A DNA stretch of 64,000 nt from Nitrospira sp. (GCA_002634385.1 NSJL01000007.1:1-64000); one strand, 5' to 3'; counted from the first letter of the stretch, positions 1-9,480 are shown. Notes: generated by a model not told the origin, from the sequence alone. Translations and numbers: made by a program.

Positions 1-86
1 AGAGGGGAGTCCTTGACAAGAATAAACCAGGGGACAGGGGGTGAGTGCTCCCTCTCTCAGAGAGGGGAGGAGGGGAGTTCTGAGCG

Positions 87-263
87 GACCTTAGCTCTTG
101 TTCGTCTCCTCTCTTCGTGAAACGGAGTGGCCACCACAGTGCATGCCAGAACGATGGAGGAAAAGAGGGGTCCCCGAAACAGTCGTAAGACTTTTCGGGG
201 CGGAGAAGGCGAGTTTGCGCTGTGGTAACGGAGTGAGCGGTAGAGAGGCAGAACAAGAGGTCG
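87..263. repeat. Foldback (imperfect palindrome) with internal hairpin
   Basis: The arms CTCTTGTTC (95-103) and GAACAAGAG (251-259) begin a long imperfect inverted repeat that closes on an inner hairpin at about 170-200 (CCCCGAAA...TTTCGGGG). The segment at 168-210 closely matches the centre of the mobile element at 27790-28028 and, less well, that at 2014-2244, so I read it as a diverged relative or an element sharing the same core. I see no gene in 1-475. No clear TA target duplication was found for this copy. Confidence 0.6.
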
Positions 264-475
264 GGGAGTGAAGGACTCCTTGACTCCCCTGACACAGAAC
301 AGAGGGAATACGGTGATCCTGTCGCATTGCAAGGACATCGAATCCCCCTGCCCCGACCCCTCCCAAAGGAGAGCGCATTATCAGAGAGGCACAGAAACCT
401 CTCGTGCGAACGATGACTCTTTGCTGACTCCCCTACCATAGGTATATGTAATCACTTTTGATTACGCCCCGTGGA

Positions 476-1825
476 TTACTGGAGCTGGAAGTCCCGCAAT
501 TTTTTGTAAAAGGCCTTTCGCGAGATTCCGAGCATCCGTGCCGCCTTCGATTTATTCCCGTTGCACCTGCTGAGGGTCTCCCGGACCGCATGGACCTCCA
601 GCTGCTTCAGGGTACGGGGGGGGGAAAAGAACTCCCGGTTTCTCCGGGTGCGAAATTCGTCGGGAAGCTCCCGGGGAGTGATTTTATTCCCTTTGACCAG
701 GACGACAGCCCTTTCGATCACGTTCTTCAGCTGCCGTATATTTCCCGGCCACGGGTATTCCAGGAATATTCTCATCACCTCATCCGCAACGCTGATCACC
801 TTCTTTTCCCGGATACAGAACTCGTTGAGAAACTCCGCCACCAGGAGCGGAATGTCGTCCTTTCTTTCCCGGAGAGGGGGGACGTTGATATGCACTACAT
901 TGATGCGGTAAAAGAGATCTTCCCTGAAGGTGCCTTCCGCGACCTCTTTCCGCAGATCCCGGTTGGTGGAGGAAATGAGCCTGAAATCGACCTTCATTTT
1001 CCTGTTGCTCCCCAGCCGTTCGATCTCCTTCTCCTGGAGAGCGCGGAGGAGCTTCGCCTGCAGGGAGAGCTCGAGCTCCCCTATTTCATCGAGAAAGACC
1101 GAACCGTCCGCGGCCTCCTCAAATCTCCCGATCCTCCGCGTCACCGCCCCGGTAAACGCCCCCCTCTCATACCCGAAAAGCTCGGATTCGATCAGCTCTT
1201 TGGGAATGGCGGCGCAGTTCACCGCGATGAAGGGGCTGTCTCCCCGCGTACTGCTGTAATGAAGGGAGCGGGCGATGAGCTCCTTGCCCGTTCCCGTTTC
1301 CCCGGTGATGAGCACGCTGCTCGAGGAGTCCCTTACCGCCTCTATCGTTTCGATAATGCTTATCATGGCAGGGGTATTGCTGATAATGCGGAGGGGAGAG
1401 CTTTCCGACGAAAGTTTCCGCCTCAGGTTCTCCAGCTCCCTCTTCAGCCGCCTTTGCTCCACTGCGCGGGAAAGAATGCTCTTCAGCTTCACATAATCGG
1501 GGGGCTTGATGAAGTAGTAAAAAGCGCCGTGGGTGATAGTGGTCACTGCGGATTCCACGGTGCCGTATGCAGTCAGGAAAATCACGGGAATATCCGGATG
1601 CGTATCGGAAATGTAGTTAAAGAGCTGCATTCCGTCTCTCCCCGGCATTTTCAGATCCGTGATGACCGTATCGACATCCTCGGCGGTAATGACGGAGACC
1701 GCCTCGTCCACCTCCTTCGCTTCGAAAACCCGGTATCCGCTATCCGAGAGTATCGCCGACAGGACCCTGCGTGCATTGGGGTCATCATCGATGATCAGGA
1801 CACGCCCGTTGCCAGTATCGTTCAT
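476..1825 (-). CDS. Sigma-54-dependent response regulator (NtrC family)
   Basis: 449 aa enhancer-binding activator. The N-terminal receiver (about 8-120) has the acidic pair D13/D14, phospho-acceptor D57 (in TDLKMPG) and K107. The central AAA+ domain has Walker A GETGTGKE (175-182) and the sigma-54 contact loop GAFTGA (222-227), and the C-terminus carries a Fis-type helix-turn-helix ending near NGNKSKAARMLGISRKAFYK. All parts needed to drive RpoN open-complex formation are present. The partner histidine kinase lies just upstream on the same strand, separated by about 190 bp plus a palindromic mobile element. It is a candidate activator for the sigma-54 promoters elsewhere in the window, but no sequence evidence ties it to them. 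It lacks features that would identify it as the exosortase-linked PrsR. Confidence 0.93.
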   Translation of the reverse strand: MNDTGNGRVLIIDDDPNARRVLSAILSDSGYRVFEAKEVDEAVSVITAEDVDTVITDLKMPGRDGMQLFNYISDTHPDIPVIFLTAYGTVESAVTTITHGAFYYFIKPPDYVKLKSILSRAVEQRRLKRELENLRRKLSSESSPLRIISNTPAMISIIETIEAVRDSSSSVLITGETGTGKELIARSLHYSSTRGDSPFIAVNCAAIPKELIESELFGYERGAFTGAVTRRIGRFEEAADGSVFLDEIGELELSLQAKLLRALQEKEIERLGSNRKMKVDFRLISSTNRDLRKEVAEGTFREDLFYRINVVHINVPPLRERKDDIPLLVAEFLNEFCIREKKVISVADEVMRIFLEYPWPGNIRQLKNVIERAVVLVKGNKITPRELPDEFRTRRNREFFSPPRTLKQLEVHAVRETLSRCNGNKSKAARMLGISRKAFYKKLRDFQLQ

Positions 1826-2011
1826 TGTCTCTCCTTGTGGTGCTTTCTACGCGGAACGTTTCGTACCGGTACGCTTTCAGGAAGCGATCCCGTCCTGCAG
1901 GAGGTGCGGATACAAAACCGGAGGGGGAAAGGGCTGTGCCTTTTCCCGGGCGAAGTGCCGGGGGCTCCGGAGGAGATGACGACGCGGCATGCTGACATAT
2001 TCCCTGTGCAT

Positions 2012-2246
2012 TAGGGTGTGTATGCAAACTGTGTTCGTTGCGAGACCGGGCGAACCGTGCAGGGGCAAGGCAGCCCAAGGACCCCGGAAAAAGAATCGGG
2101 GTCCCCGAAGAATCGAAGATTCTTTGGGGCAGCAAAAACGCCCGGAGGCGTAGCAGAAGCTACATTGAGGACGTTTTTCCCGGGAAAACGATGTCCCTGT
2201 ACGGTGCAGCCGGTCGCAGCAGAAGATAGTTTGCATACACACCCTA
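2012..2246. mobile_element. MITE-like palindromic element, copy A
   Basis: The element proper is 2014-2244, with perfect terminal inverted repeats GGGTGTGTATGCAAACT and a flanking TA on each side (2012-2013 and 2245-2246), as expected for TA-target duplication in IS630/mariner-type transposition. Inside, the arms continue to pair imperfectly (TTCGTTGCGAGACCGG against CCGGTCGCAGCAGAAG) and a second hairpin sits at about 2101-2129. There is no coding capacity. The right end plus its TA supplies the TAG stop of the histidine kinase gene. A second copy is at 27790-28028. The naming as a MITE is inference from structure; no autonomous partner is in the window. Confidence 0.8.
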
Positions 2247-3335
2247 GGAGCAGTACTCCGTATTCTGTGTCCTGTCCCTGTCCTGTGCCGGAAAGTACAG
2301 GCGCACCACCGTGCCGGCATCCTTTTTGCTTTTGATTTCCATATGCCCCTTGTAGAACTGGATGATTTCACGGGTAATAAAGAGTCCGAATCCCCTTCCC
2401 TTGGCGCCGGAAAGGGAATCGGAGAGGGCGGGAGAGCCTGCTTCCCTGTTTTCGGAGATGCCCGGACCCGTATCCGCAATCTCCACAAGGACGAAGTCGG
2501 TATCGAAGCGTCTTTCGTACGAAGTCCTTATGGTGAGGCGTCCCCCCGGGCCCATGGCCTCGATGGCGTTATTGATCACGTTCAGCACAGCCTGTTCGAA
2601 CTGGAAGGCATCGATGCTCACCGGAGGAATGTCCCCGTATTCGTACACCGCCTCGATGTTGCCCGCATAGGCCTGCATGGAGGTAAACACCTCGATCCTC
2701 TTCAACAGCGAATTGATATCCGACTCGGTCAGCTCGGCATCGGGAACAGAAGCGCTGAGAAAGCGCGAAATGAAATTGTCGAGGCGCGATATCTCATCCT
2801 CCATGATCCGGGTGAACTCGATGAGGGTCTGCTCGTTGGCGTATTTTTCACGGAGATGGACCACCGCTCCCTTGATGGCATTCAAGGGGTTTCTGACGCC
2901 GTGGGCGAGGGTCGAAGCCGTCTTGCCGATGTCGATGATCCGCTGCAGGTTCTGGAGCTTGATCGCCATGAGGCAGGTGGAATAGGGGAAAAAAGAGACC
3001 AGAAGGCTCCTCACCTTGCCGTTCACGTCGCACACCGGCTCGACAGAGACATCGGCGTCGATCTGCCCATGCAGGCAATTGAAGGAATACCGCTTGAAGG
3101 TCAATGTCTTATTCCTCTTTACGGCAAGGGAAAGGGCATCCCTGTCGTCCAGAATGATGCGCGGAAGCACCTCAAAATACTTTTTGCCCATCGCGGTCGG
3201 GAGAGGCCGGCCGGTCAACTCGGCAATCCGTTCGTCCCAGACACTGATACGGAGCCTGCTGTCCGTACAAAAAGTGTATGATTGCCCTGCCCTGCCGCCT
3301 TTATGAACCGAACACTGTGCCGTTGAGGATACCAT
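2244..3335 (-). CDS. PAS-domain sensor histidine kinase
   Basis: About 363 aa, no transmembrane segment visible, so probably a soluble NtrB-like kinase. An N-terminal PAS-like region (ending near HGQIDADVSVEPV) is followed by a HisKA box with the phospho-acceptor in LAHGVRNPLNAIKG, then HATPase_c with N box (VINNAIEAMG), G1 (DTGPGIS) and G2 (GRGFGLFI). Stop TAG at 2244-2246 is formed by the TA target plus the last base of the palindromic element, so the C-terminus (QDRDRTQNTEYCS) is either original, with insertion in the stop codon, or shortened. The start is uncertain: ATG at 3335 lacks a good Shine-Dalgarno, and an in-frame TTG at 3422 is the alternative. It probably phosphorylates the adjacent NtrC-type regulator. 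Confidence 0.88.
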   Translation of the reverse strand: MVSSTAQCSVHKGGRAGQSYTFCTDSRLRISVWDERIAELTGRPLPTAMGKKYFEVLPRIILDDRDALSLAVKRNKTLTFKRYSFNCLHGQIDADVSVEPVCDVNGKVRSLLVSFFPYSTCLMAIKLQNLQRIIDIGKTASTLAHGVRNPLNAIKGAVVHLREKYANEQTLIEFTRIMEDEISRLDNFISRFLSASVPDAELTESDINSLLKRIEVFTSMQAYAGNIEAVYEYGDIPPVSIDAFQFEQAVLNVINNAIEAMGPGGRLTIRTSYERRFDTDFVLVEIADTGPGISENREAGSPALSDSLSGAKGRGFGLFITREIIQFYKGHMEIKSKKDAGTVVRLYFPAQDRDRTQNTEYCS

Positions 3336-3696
3336 CAATCCGTGCTGGAGCACTTCACAACCCCGTTTTCGCTGTATTTTACCGCCTGTTCCGCACCGGA
3401 TACGGAGCACACAGGGCCTCAACGAGGGGATACTTCCCCCTCTGGTAAACAGTACAAACCATATATATCAACTTTAGCCGAAAATGGGAAAAAGTCAAGA
3501 ATATAAATTTGCTTTTCCCCGCAGCGCAGGAGCGCAGAGGCATCCGTTCCCGGGTACCTGATCCCTCCCACGAATGGAACGGTTTTTGCTTGCAAGAAAA
3601 GGGGTGGACGTCCCTATCCGGGAGCGCTGAAAGGGAGGAGCGCCCTCTCACGCCACCCTGTGGCAATCAATACGGCAGTCATGAAAAGGAGGCCTT

Positions 3697-5526
3697 ATGT
3701 GTGGTATTGTCGGGTATGTCGGGAAGAGGATTTCATTGCCGGTACTGATCGACGGACTCAAGCGGCTGGAATACAGGGGATACGACTCGGCGGGTATCGC
3801 CTACCAGAACGGCAAGGGACTGGAGATACGGAAAACGAGCGGCAGGATACGGGACCTGGAGATGCTCCTCCCCGATCCCGTCCCCGATGCCCGGGCCGGA
3901 CTCGGGCATACGCGGTGGGCGACCCACGGCGCCCCCTCCTCTGCCAACGCGCACCCGCACAGCGCCGGAGGGGTTGCGGTGGTGCATAACGGCATCATCG
4001 AGAACTACCGGGAATTGAAGGAGGCGCTCATGGCGGAGGGGCACCGGTTCGCCTCCGAAACCGACACGGAAGTCATTCCGCAATTGATTGCAAAATACCT
4101 GAAGGAGGGTCTTTCCCTTCCCGAAGCCCTCAGGAAGAGCGTCGGTCATCTCCGCGGTTCCTATGCCATCGGGGTGATGAGCGAACAGCACCCCGCCACC
4201 CTCTTTGCCGTGAGGAACGGGAGCCCCCTCATCATCGGGATCGGGAAAGGGGAGCTCCTGTTCGCTTCCGATATCCCGGCAATGCTGCCCTACACAAACC
4301 GTTTCATCCTGATGGAGGACGGGCAACTCTGCATTCTGAACGAGAGCGGGATCACCCTCGAGCAGATCGAACGGCGGGAGGCGGTACCCCTCGAAGGGAG
4401 GATCATGGAGGTGGACTGGACCGCCTCCATGGTGGAAAAGAACGAATTCGAGTGCTATATGCTCAAGGAAATCCATGAGCAGCCCGTGACCGTAGCGGAA
4501 ACGCTGGGCGAACGGATCGATCCCGCCGGCACGTTCTCTTTGAAGTCCGGTCCCGTTTCCTCCATGGCGGAGGGCCTCAGGAGGTTGCAGATCGTCGCGT
4601 GCGGCACCTCCTATCATGCGGGGCTGGTGGGCCGTTACCTTATCGAGAGCCTGGCGCACCTGCCGGTGGAGGTGGAAATCGCTTCGGAATACCGCTACCG
4701 GAAACCCCTCATCGAGGAAGGCACTCTCTTCATCTCCATCACCCAATCGGGAGAGACGGCGGATACCCTCGCCGCCCAGAGGGAAGCAAAACGCAGGGGC
4801 GCCAGGACCCTGACCCTATGCAACGTGAAGGGGAGCACCGCCGCCCGGGAGGCGGACTATGTCCTGTACACGAAGGCGGGTCCCGAGATCGGGGTCGCCT
4901 CGACCAAGGCATTTACCGCGCAGATGGCGGTGCTCTACCTCCTGGCGGTGGACCTCGGGGTGCACCGCGGCGTGCTGGACCGGGAGGAGGCGAACACCCT
5001 GATTGCGCACCTTTCCGGCATCCCCGCCCTGATACAGGCGGTCCTGGGACAGGGAAGCGCCATCGAGAGCCTTGCCCGCACCATCGTAAACGCGAAGGAT
5101 CTCCTCTATCTCGGACGGGGGCTCAACTACCCCATTGCCCTCGAGGGCGCCCTGAAGCTCAAAGAGATATCGTACCTCCATGCCGAAGGGTACGCCGCAG
5201 GAGAGATGAAGCATGGCCCCATCGCCCTTATCGAGAAGGGAGTTCCCGTGATCGTGGTCGCTCCCGATGACGATCTCTTCGAGAAGGTGCTCTCCAATAT
5301 CGAGGAAGCGAAGGCGCGGGGAGGAAGGGTCCTCGCGGTCACCGATGCTCCCGGAGTCCTCCTTTCCAAAGCGGATGCCGTGATCGAGATACCCTCCGTG
5401 CCGCCGCTGCTTTCCCCTTTTCTTACCGTCATTCCCCTGCAGCTTCTGGCGTACCACGTGGCGCGGCTGAGGGGGTGTGATGTGGACCAGCCGAGGAATC
5501 TCGCGAAGAGCGTAACCGTTGAGTAA
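3697..5526 (+). CDS. glmS: Glutamine--fructose-6-phosphate aminotransferase (isomerizing)
   Basis: 609 aa, the usual length. It makes glucosamine-6-phosphate from fructose-6-phosphate and glutamine, the entry step to UDP-GlcNAc for peptidoglycan and LPS. The N-terminal Cys2 nucleophile follows the initiator Met (MCGIVGYVG), the class II glutaminase domain includes GHTRWATHG, and two SIS domains follow (ACGTSYHAG; SQSGETADT), ending with the conserved LAKSVTVE tail. AAAAGGAGG lies just before ATG 3697, fixing the start. Its last 8 bases overlap the next gene, so translation is probably coupled. I see no glmS ribozyme upstream; 3336-3696 holds no gene I can support. Confidence 0.97.
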   Translation: MCGIVGYVGKRISLPVLIDGLKRLEYRGYDSAGIAYQNGKGLEIRKTSGRIRDLEMLLPDPVPDARAGLGHTRWATHGAPSSANAHPHSAGGVAVVHNGIIENYRELKEALMAEGHRFASETDTEVIPQLIAKYLKEGLSLPEALRKSVGHLRGSYAIGVMSEQHPATLFAVRNGSPLIIGIGKGELLFASDIPAMLPYTNRFILMEDGQLCILNESGITLEQIERREAVPLEGRIMEVDWTASMVEKNEFECYMLKEIHEQPVTVAETLGERIDPAGTFSLKSGPVSSMAEGLRRLQIVACGTSYHAGLVGRYLIESLAHLPVEVEIASEYRYRKPLIEEGTLFISITQSGETADTLAAQREAKRRGARTLTLCNVKGSTAAREADYVLYTKAGPEIGVASTKAFTAQMAVLYLLAVDLGVHRGVLDREEANTLIAHLSGIPALIQAVLGQGSAIESLARTIVNAKDLLYLGRGLNYPIALEGALKLKEISYLHAEGYAAGEMKHGPIALIEKGVPVIVVAPDDDLFEKVLSNIEEAKARGGRVLAVTDAPGVLLSKADAVIEIPSVPPLLSPFLTVIPLQLLAYHVARLRGCDVDQPRNLAKSVTVE

Positions 5527-6235
5527 AGCGGTTGCCCTCTCCTCCGCGGCGAGGGGCGCCGCCACCCCACGGGTGGTGCCCTTCGCCCTCTTCCTCTCCT
5601 GCGTCGGCATCGAGGAGGCGCTCCGGTTCCTCAAAGACCGGGAGTGGATTGCGTTGGGTGAGCAGGACATCCTGCTGCTGTACCCGGCACGGGCGCTGCT
5701 CACCGGGGCCGCCCTGTTTCTCTTCAGGCAGCGCTATGCCGAGATATCCTTCCGGGACGGGGCGGAGAGGGGTCTCCTCCTCGGCATTCTCGCAGGCCTC
5801 CTTGTTTTCATTCTCTGGATACAGATGGAGTGGACTATGGCGTATGCCGGAAAGCCCGCAGGATACAATCCCGGACTTCTCGGGGAAGGTTCTCTCTCCG
5901 GAGGCCTGATCACCGGCATCCGGTTTGCCGGGGCCGTGCTCATCGTGCCCGTAATGGAAGAGCTCTTCTGGAGGTCCTTTCTCCTGCGGCGCCTCATACG
6001 GGCGGATTTCCGGGAGGTCCCGGTGGGACAGTTCACCTGGCCCTCCTTCCTGGCGACCACTCTCCTCTTCGGGATGGAGCACCACTTCTTTTTTGCCGGC
6101 ATCATGGCGGGAACCGTGTATGCCCTGCTTCTTTACCGTACGAAAAGCATCTTTCTCTGCATTATCGCTCACGCCGTTACGAATGCAGCATTGGGACTGT
6201 ATGTTCTCCATACCGGGAAATGGCAGTTCTGGTAG
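5519..6235 (+). CDS. CPBP intramembrane protease, PEP-CTERM-associated type
   Basis: 238 aa, about six hydrophobic segments. The CPBP/Abi signature is VPVMEELFWRSFLLRR (EExxxR glutamate pair), followed by HHFFFAGIMAG and HAVTNAALG, the membrane-embedded catalytic Glu/His set of CAAX-type proteases. The overall pattern resembles the CAAX-protease-related family that co-occurs with PEP-CTERM/exosortase systems, which fits the PEP-CTERM protein 5 kb downstream. That subfamily call is from memory of the family, not a search. The start is TTG at 5519, overlapping glmS; no ATG gives a full-length domain. Confidence 0.8.
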   Translation: MSKAVALSSAARGAATPRVVPFALFLSCVGIEEALRFLKDREWIALGEQDILLLYPARALLTGAALFLFRQRYAEISFRDGAERGLLLGILAGLLVFILWIQMEWTMAYAGKPAGYNPGLLGEGSLSGGLITGIRFAGAVLIVPVMEELFWRSFLLRRLIRADFREVPVGQFTWPSFLATTLLFGMEHHFFFAGIMAGTVYALLLYRTKSIFLCIIAHAVTNAALGLYVLHTGKWQFW

Positions 6236-6291
6236 AACGACGGAAAAAAATAAAGAAGAGAACCTGAAGCAAAGAGCCGGGAGCGGAAGAC

Positions 6292-8451
6292 ATGCAGAAT
6301 ATTTCCGGAGCAAAACGGGCACTCTGCGGCATATGCCCTGCCGGGTGCTGGATCATCGTCACCTATGACAGTGAGGGGAAGATTGCCGCGGTGCAGCCTG
6401 ACGAGAGCTCGGAGTGGGGGACACTCTGCACGCTCGGAAAGCATTCCGCGGAGATTGTCTACTCCAGGGATCGCCTAATCCATCCCCTGCGCCGGAAAGG
6501 GGCAAAGGGCACCTACGCTTTTGAAAGGATCTCCTGGGATGAGGCCTTTGACACCATTGTTGCAAAGCTTTCCTCGATAAAGGCCGGATACGGTCCGGAA
6601 GCCTGCGCCATCTATACGGGGAGGGGGAGCTTCGAACGCTCCCTGTGCGACGTTTTCCAGCCCCGGGGGGTAGCGGTATCGTCCGCCTCAAGCGTCCTCT
6701 TCCCGTTCGGGTCGCCGAACACCATGGGAGTAGGCTCCCTTTGCTATGTCTCTTTCGCCATGATCGCCCCCCATGTGACCATGGGCGGAATGCTCATCAA
6801 CCTGTTTTCGGATATAGAAAATGCGGAGCTCATTGTAGTCTGGGGCACGAATCCGGCAACGGACAGTCCTCCCCTGGAGTTCCGGCGAATCCTGAAAGCC
6901 CACGAAAGGGGTGCGCAGGTGATCGTCATCGATCCACGCAGGACCGCCCTCGCAGAGCTCGACGGCGCGGAATGGATCCCTGTCCGTCCGGGCACGGACG
7001 GCGCCCTCGCCCTCGGGATGTGCAATGTCCTCATTCAGGAAAAGCGGTACGACGAGCCGTTCGTACGGACATGGACCCACGGGTTCGACGAGTTCTCCGC
7101 GTATGTGCGCGGCTTCAGCCCCGAAGCCGCGGAAAGGATAACCGGCGTACCCTCCGACCGGATCCAGCATCTCGCCCGGCGCATTGCCGCTGCCCGCGGC
7201 GCAGCGCCCGTCATGTACACCGGCCTCGAATACAGCGACGGCGGAGTGCAGGCAATACGTGCTTCCCTGGTCCTCTGGGCCCTTGCCGGACAGCTTGATG
7301 TGCCGGGCGGCCGTTGTTTCTCCATGAGAGGCAACCGGTTCCCAATAAACCGGGAGGGGCATATCGCCAACCCGGCTCCGCACAGGGCACTGGGGAGCGA
7401 GCGGTTTCCCCTCTACTCCCTGTACCGGAAAGAGGCCCATCCCATTGCCCTTCCGGATGCCGTCCTGCACGGCAAGCCGTATCCGGTGCGCGCGCTCCTT
7501 ATCCTCGGCTCCTCCCTCATCACTTCATGGCCCCGCCCGGAACTATGGAAAAGAACGCTGGATGCCCTCGACTTCCTCGTCTGCATCGATCGCCATCTCA
7601 CCGCCGATGCCGCCTATGCGGACATCGTCCTCCCCGCCACAACAATGTACGAGGTAGAGTCGTACATGACCTACGGTCCCGTGTTCCGCATACGGGAGAG
7701 AGTCATCGATCCTCCGGGAGAGGCGCGGAACGATTTCTTCATCCTGGCGGAGCTCGCCCGCAGACTCGGATACGGACATGCATATCCTCAGACCGCGGAA
7801 GAGCTTCTCCGGCATGTCCTGCACGGGTCCGGATACACCCTCGAGGAGGTCCGGAGCGCCGGGGGAACCGTGCGCATCCCCACCGAAACAATGCGCTACA
7901 GGAAATGGGAGGAGGGCCTCCTGCGTGCCGACGGGAAACCCGGTTTCGACACGCCCACGGGAAAGTTCGAGATCGCCTCGACCGTGCTCGGCGCCCACGG
8001 ATACCCTGCCCTCCCCGTCTACACAGAACCGGGAGAAGGGCCGCTGGCACAGCCGGAGCATGCTCGCGCCTTCCCGCTGGTTTTCACCTCGGGCTCCCGC
8101 GTTGCCACCGATTTCCGCTCCCAGCACCACGGCATACCCGCCCTCCTGAAGGAGCGCCCGGAGCCGATGGTGACCCTCCATCCCCACGATGCCGCGGCAC
8201 GGGGCATCAGTGACGGAGAGCGCGTTTCCGTCAGCACGGTGCGGGGAAAGGTAACCATGACGGCGTCGGTGACCGACGCCATTCTGCAGGGGACGATCGA
8301 CGCCGACATGGGGGGAGGCGGGCCGGTGGGTCCCCGGGCCTGGCAGGATTGCAACATCAATGCACTGACCGATCCGGAGCGATACGATCCCCTTTCCGGC
8401 TTCCCCGTCTATAAGGCCCTCCTCGGTGAAGTGCGGAAGGAGAACTCCTGA
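6292..8451 (+). CDS. Molybdopterin-dependent oxidoreductase (DMSO reductase superfamily)
   Basis: 719 aa catalytic subunit. The N-terminal Fe4S4 motif is ALCGICPAGC with the fourth Cys in WGTLCTLGK. MGD-binding regions follow (WGTNPATDSPP, VIDPRRTALAEL, LGSSLITSWPR), and the C-terminal molydopterin dinucleotide-binding domain includes TSGSRVATDFRSQHH. The likely Mo ligand is Cys in SPNTMGVGSLCYVS, as in PsrA/PhsA-like enzymes; no TGA is read as selenocysteine. No Tat leader is seen, so it is probably cytoplasmic. No electron-transfer or membrane subunit is adjacent. The next gene starts immediately after the stop (TGAATG), so it is likely co-expressed with egtD. The substrate is unknown. Confidence 0.88.
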   Translation: MQNISGAKRALCGICPAGCWIIVTYDSEGKIAAVQPDESSEWGTLCTLGKHSAEIVYSRDRLIHPLRRKGAKGTYAFERISWDEAFDTIVAKLSSIKAGYGPEACAIYTGRGSFERSLCDVFQPRGVAVSSASSVLFPFGSPNTMGVGSLCYVSFAMIAPHVTMGGMLINLFSDIENAELIVVWGTNPATDSPPLEFRRILKAHERGAQVIVIDPRRTALAELDGAEWIPVRPGTDGALALGMCNVLIQEKRYDEPFVRTWTHGFDEFSAYVRGFSPEAAERITGVPSDRIQHLARRIAAARGAAPVMYTGLEYSDGGVQAIRASLVLWALAGQLDVPGGRCFSMRGNRFPINREGHIANPAPHRALGSERFPLYSLYRKEAHPIALPDAVLHGKPYPVRALLILGSSLITSWPRPELWKRTLDALDFLVCIDRHLTADAAYADIVLPATTMYEVESYMTYGPVFRIRERVIDPPGEARNDFFILAELARRLGYGHAYPQTAEELLRHVLHGSGYTLEEVRSAGGTVRIPTETMRYRKWEEGLLRADGKPGFDTPTGKFEIASTVLGAHGYPALPVYTEPGEGPLAQPEHARAFPLVFTSGSRVATDFRSQHHGIPALLKERPEPMVTLHPHDAAARGISDGERVSVSTVRGKVTMTASVTDAILQGTIDADMGGGGPVGPRAWQDCNINALTDPERYDPLSGFPVYKALLGEVRKENS

Positions 8452-9480
8452 ATGAAAGGAAAAACAATTTTGGAGCGCCTGAGAATACTCGATTGCCTGC
8501 AGGACACCTATCGCGATACCCTGAAGGAAGATGCACGGAGGGGGCTTACCGCCCCCCGCAAGTTCCTGCCGAGCAAGTATTTTTACGACGACCGCGGCTC
8601 CCGCCTCTTCCGGGAGATATGTCGGCTGCCTGAATACTATCTCACCAGGACAGAGCTCTTACTCCTGCGGCGCAGCGCCCGGAGCATTATGGGGGGTATG
8701 CAGGCAGGGGACATCATCGAGCTGGGGTCCGGGGAGAACCGGAAGATCAGGATGCTGCTGGATGCCGTGCACGCATCCTGCCTTCCCTCCCTGCGCTATG
8801 TCCCGATTGATGTAAGCGCGGGGACCCTGCTCGGTGCGGCAAGGGAACTGCTGCATGCATACCCCGGCCTTAGGGTATGCGGCGTCGTAGCGGATTTCAC
8901 CCGGGATCTGGCCCGGCATCTGGAGAGAATATCCTTCGAGGACCGTATGCTCCTCACCTTTTTCGGGAGCACCCTCGGGAATTTCACCGAAGAGGAGAGC
9001 CTTTCCCTTCTGCAGAATGTGGCACGGATTCTGCAGAAGGGGGACCTCTTTCTCCTGGGCGTCGACAGGGTAAAGCGCAGGGATGTCCTGGAGTCCGCGT
9101 ACAACGATCGCCGGGGTATTACTTCAGCGTTCAACAAGAATATCCTCCATGTCCTCAACAGGGAACTGCATGCGCACTTCCCCGTGGAGAGTTTCGATCA
9201 CCTGGCCTTCTATAACGAAGAGGAGGAGCGCGTGGAGATGCATCTCCGGGCTGTCCGGCGTCTCTCTGTGGCAATAGAAGACCTCGAAGAGGTAGTGGAA
9301 ATAGAAGAGGGTGAGACAATCCTCACGGAAATCTGCCGGAAGTTCAGCAGGGAGAAAGTGGAGAGGATGTGCTCCGCAACGGGGCTGTCCGTTCTCCGGT
9401 GGCATTCCGACGCGAGGGAGTGGTTCTCCCTTGTCGAATTGGCCCCCTGCAGTGCTGAAGGGAGCCTCATGCTCCCGTAA
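8452..9480 (+). CDS. egtD: L-histidine N(alpha)-methyltransferase-type SAM enzyme (EgtD family)
   Basis: 342 aa. Family hallmarks are LPSKYFYDDRGSRLFREIC near the N-terminus, LPEYYLTRTE, the SAM motif IIELGSGENRKI, YVPIDVSAGTL, and FGSTLGNFTEEE. Characterised members trimethylate histidine to hercynine in ergothioneine synthesis, or modify related histidine derivatives. No egtB or sulfur-insertion enzyme is nearby, so the product in this organism is uncertain. It directly abuts the molybdopterin oxidoreductase gene, which suggests a shared transcript. Confidence 0.87.
   Translation: MKGKTILERLRILDCLQDTYRDTLKEDARRGLTAPRKFLPSKYFYDDRGSRLFREICRLPEYYLTRTELLLLRRSARSIMGGMQAGDIIELGSGENRKIRMLLDAVHASCLPSLRYVPIDVSAGTLLGAARELLHAYPGLRVCGVVADFTRDLARHLERISFEDRMLLTFFGSTLGNFTEEESLSLLQNVARILQKGDLFLLGVDRVKRRDVLESAYNDRRGITSAFNKNILHVLNRELHAHFPVESFDHLAFYNEEEERVEMHLRAVRRLSVAIEDLEEVVEIEEGETILTEICRKFSREKVERMCSATGLSVLRWHSDAREWFSLVELAPCSAEGSLMLP

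Noticed and set aside
1366..1381. Sigma-54-like TGGCAGGGGTATTGCT
   Set aside because: Right spacing, but inside and antisense to the response regulator coding region, so probably chance.
458..2014. 518-aa plus-strand frame
   Set aside because: It lies antisense to the well-supported NtrC-family gene and has no motifs; shadow of high-GC codon bias.
6292..8451. Selenocysteine in the molybdoenzyme
   Set aside because: The frame is continuous without an internal TGA; the likely Mo ligand is Cys.
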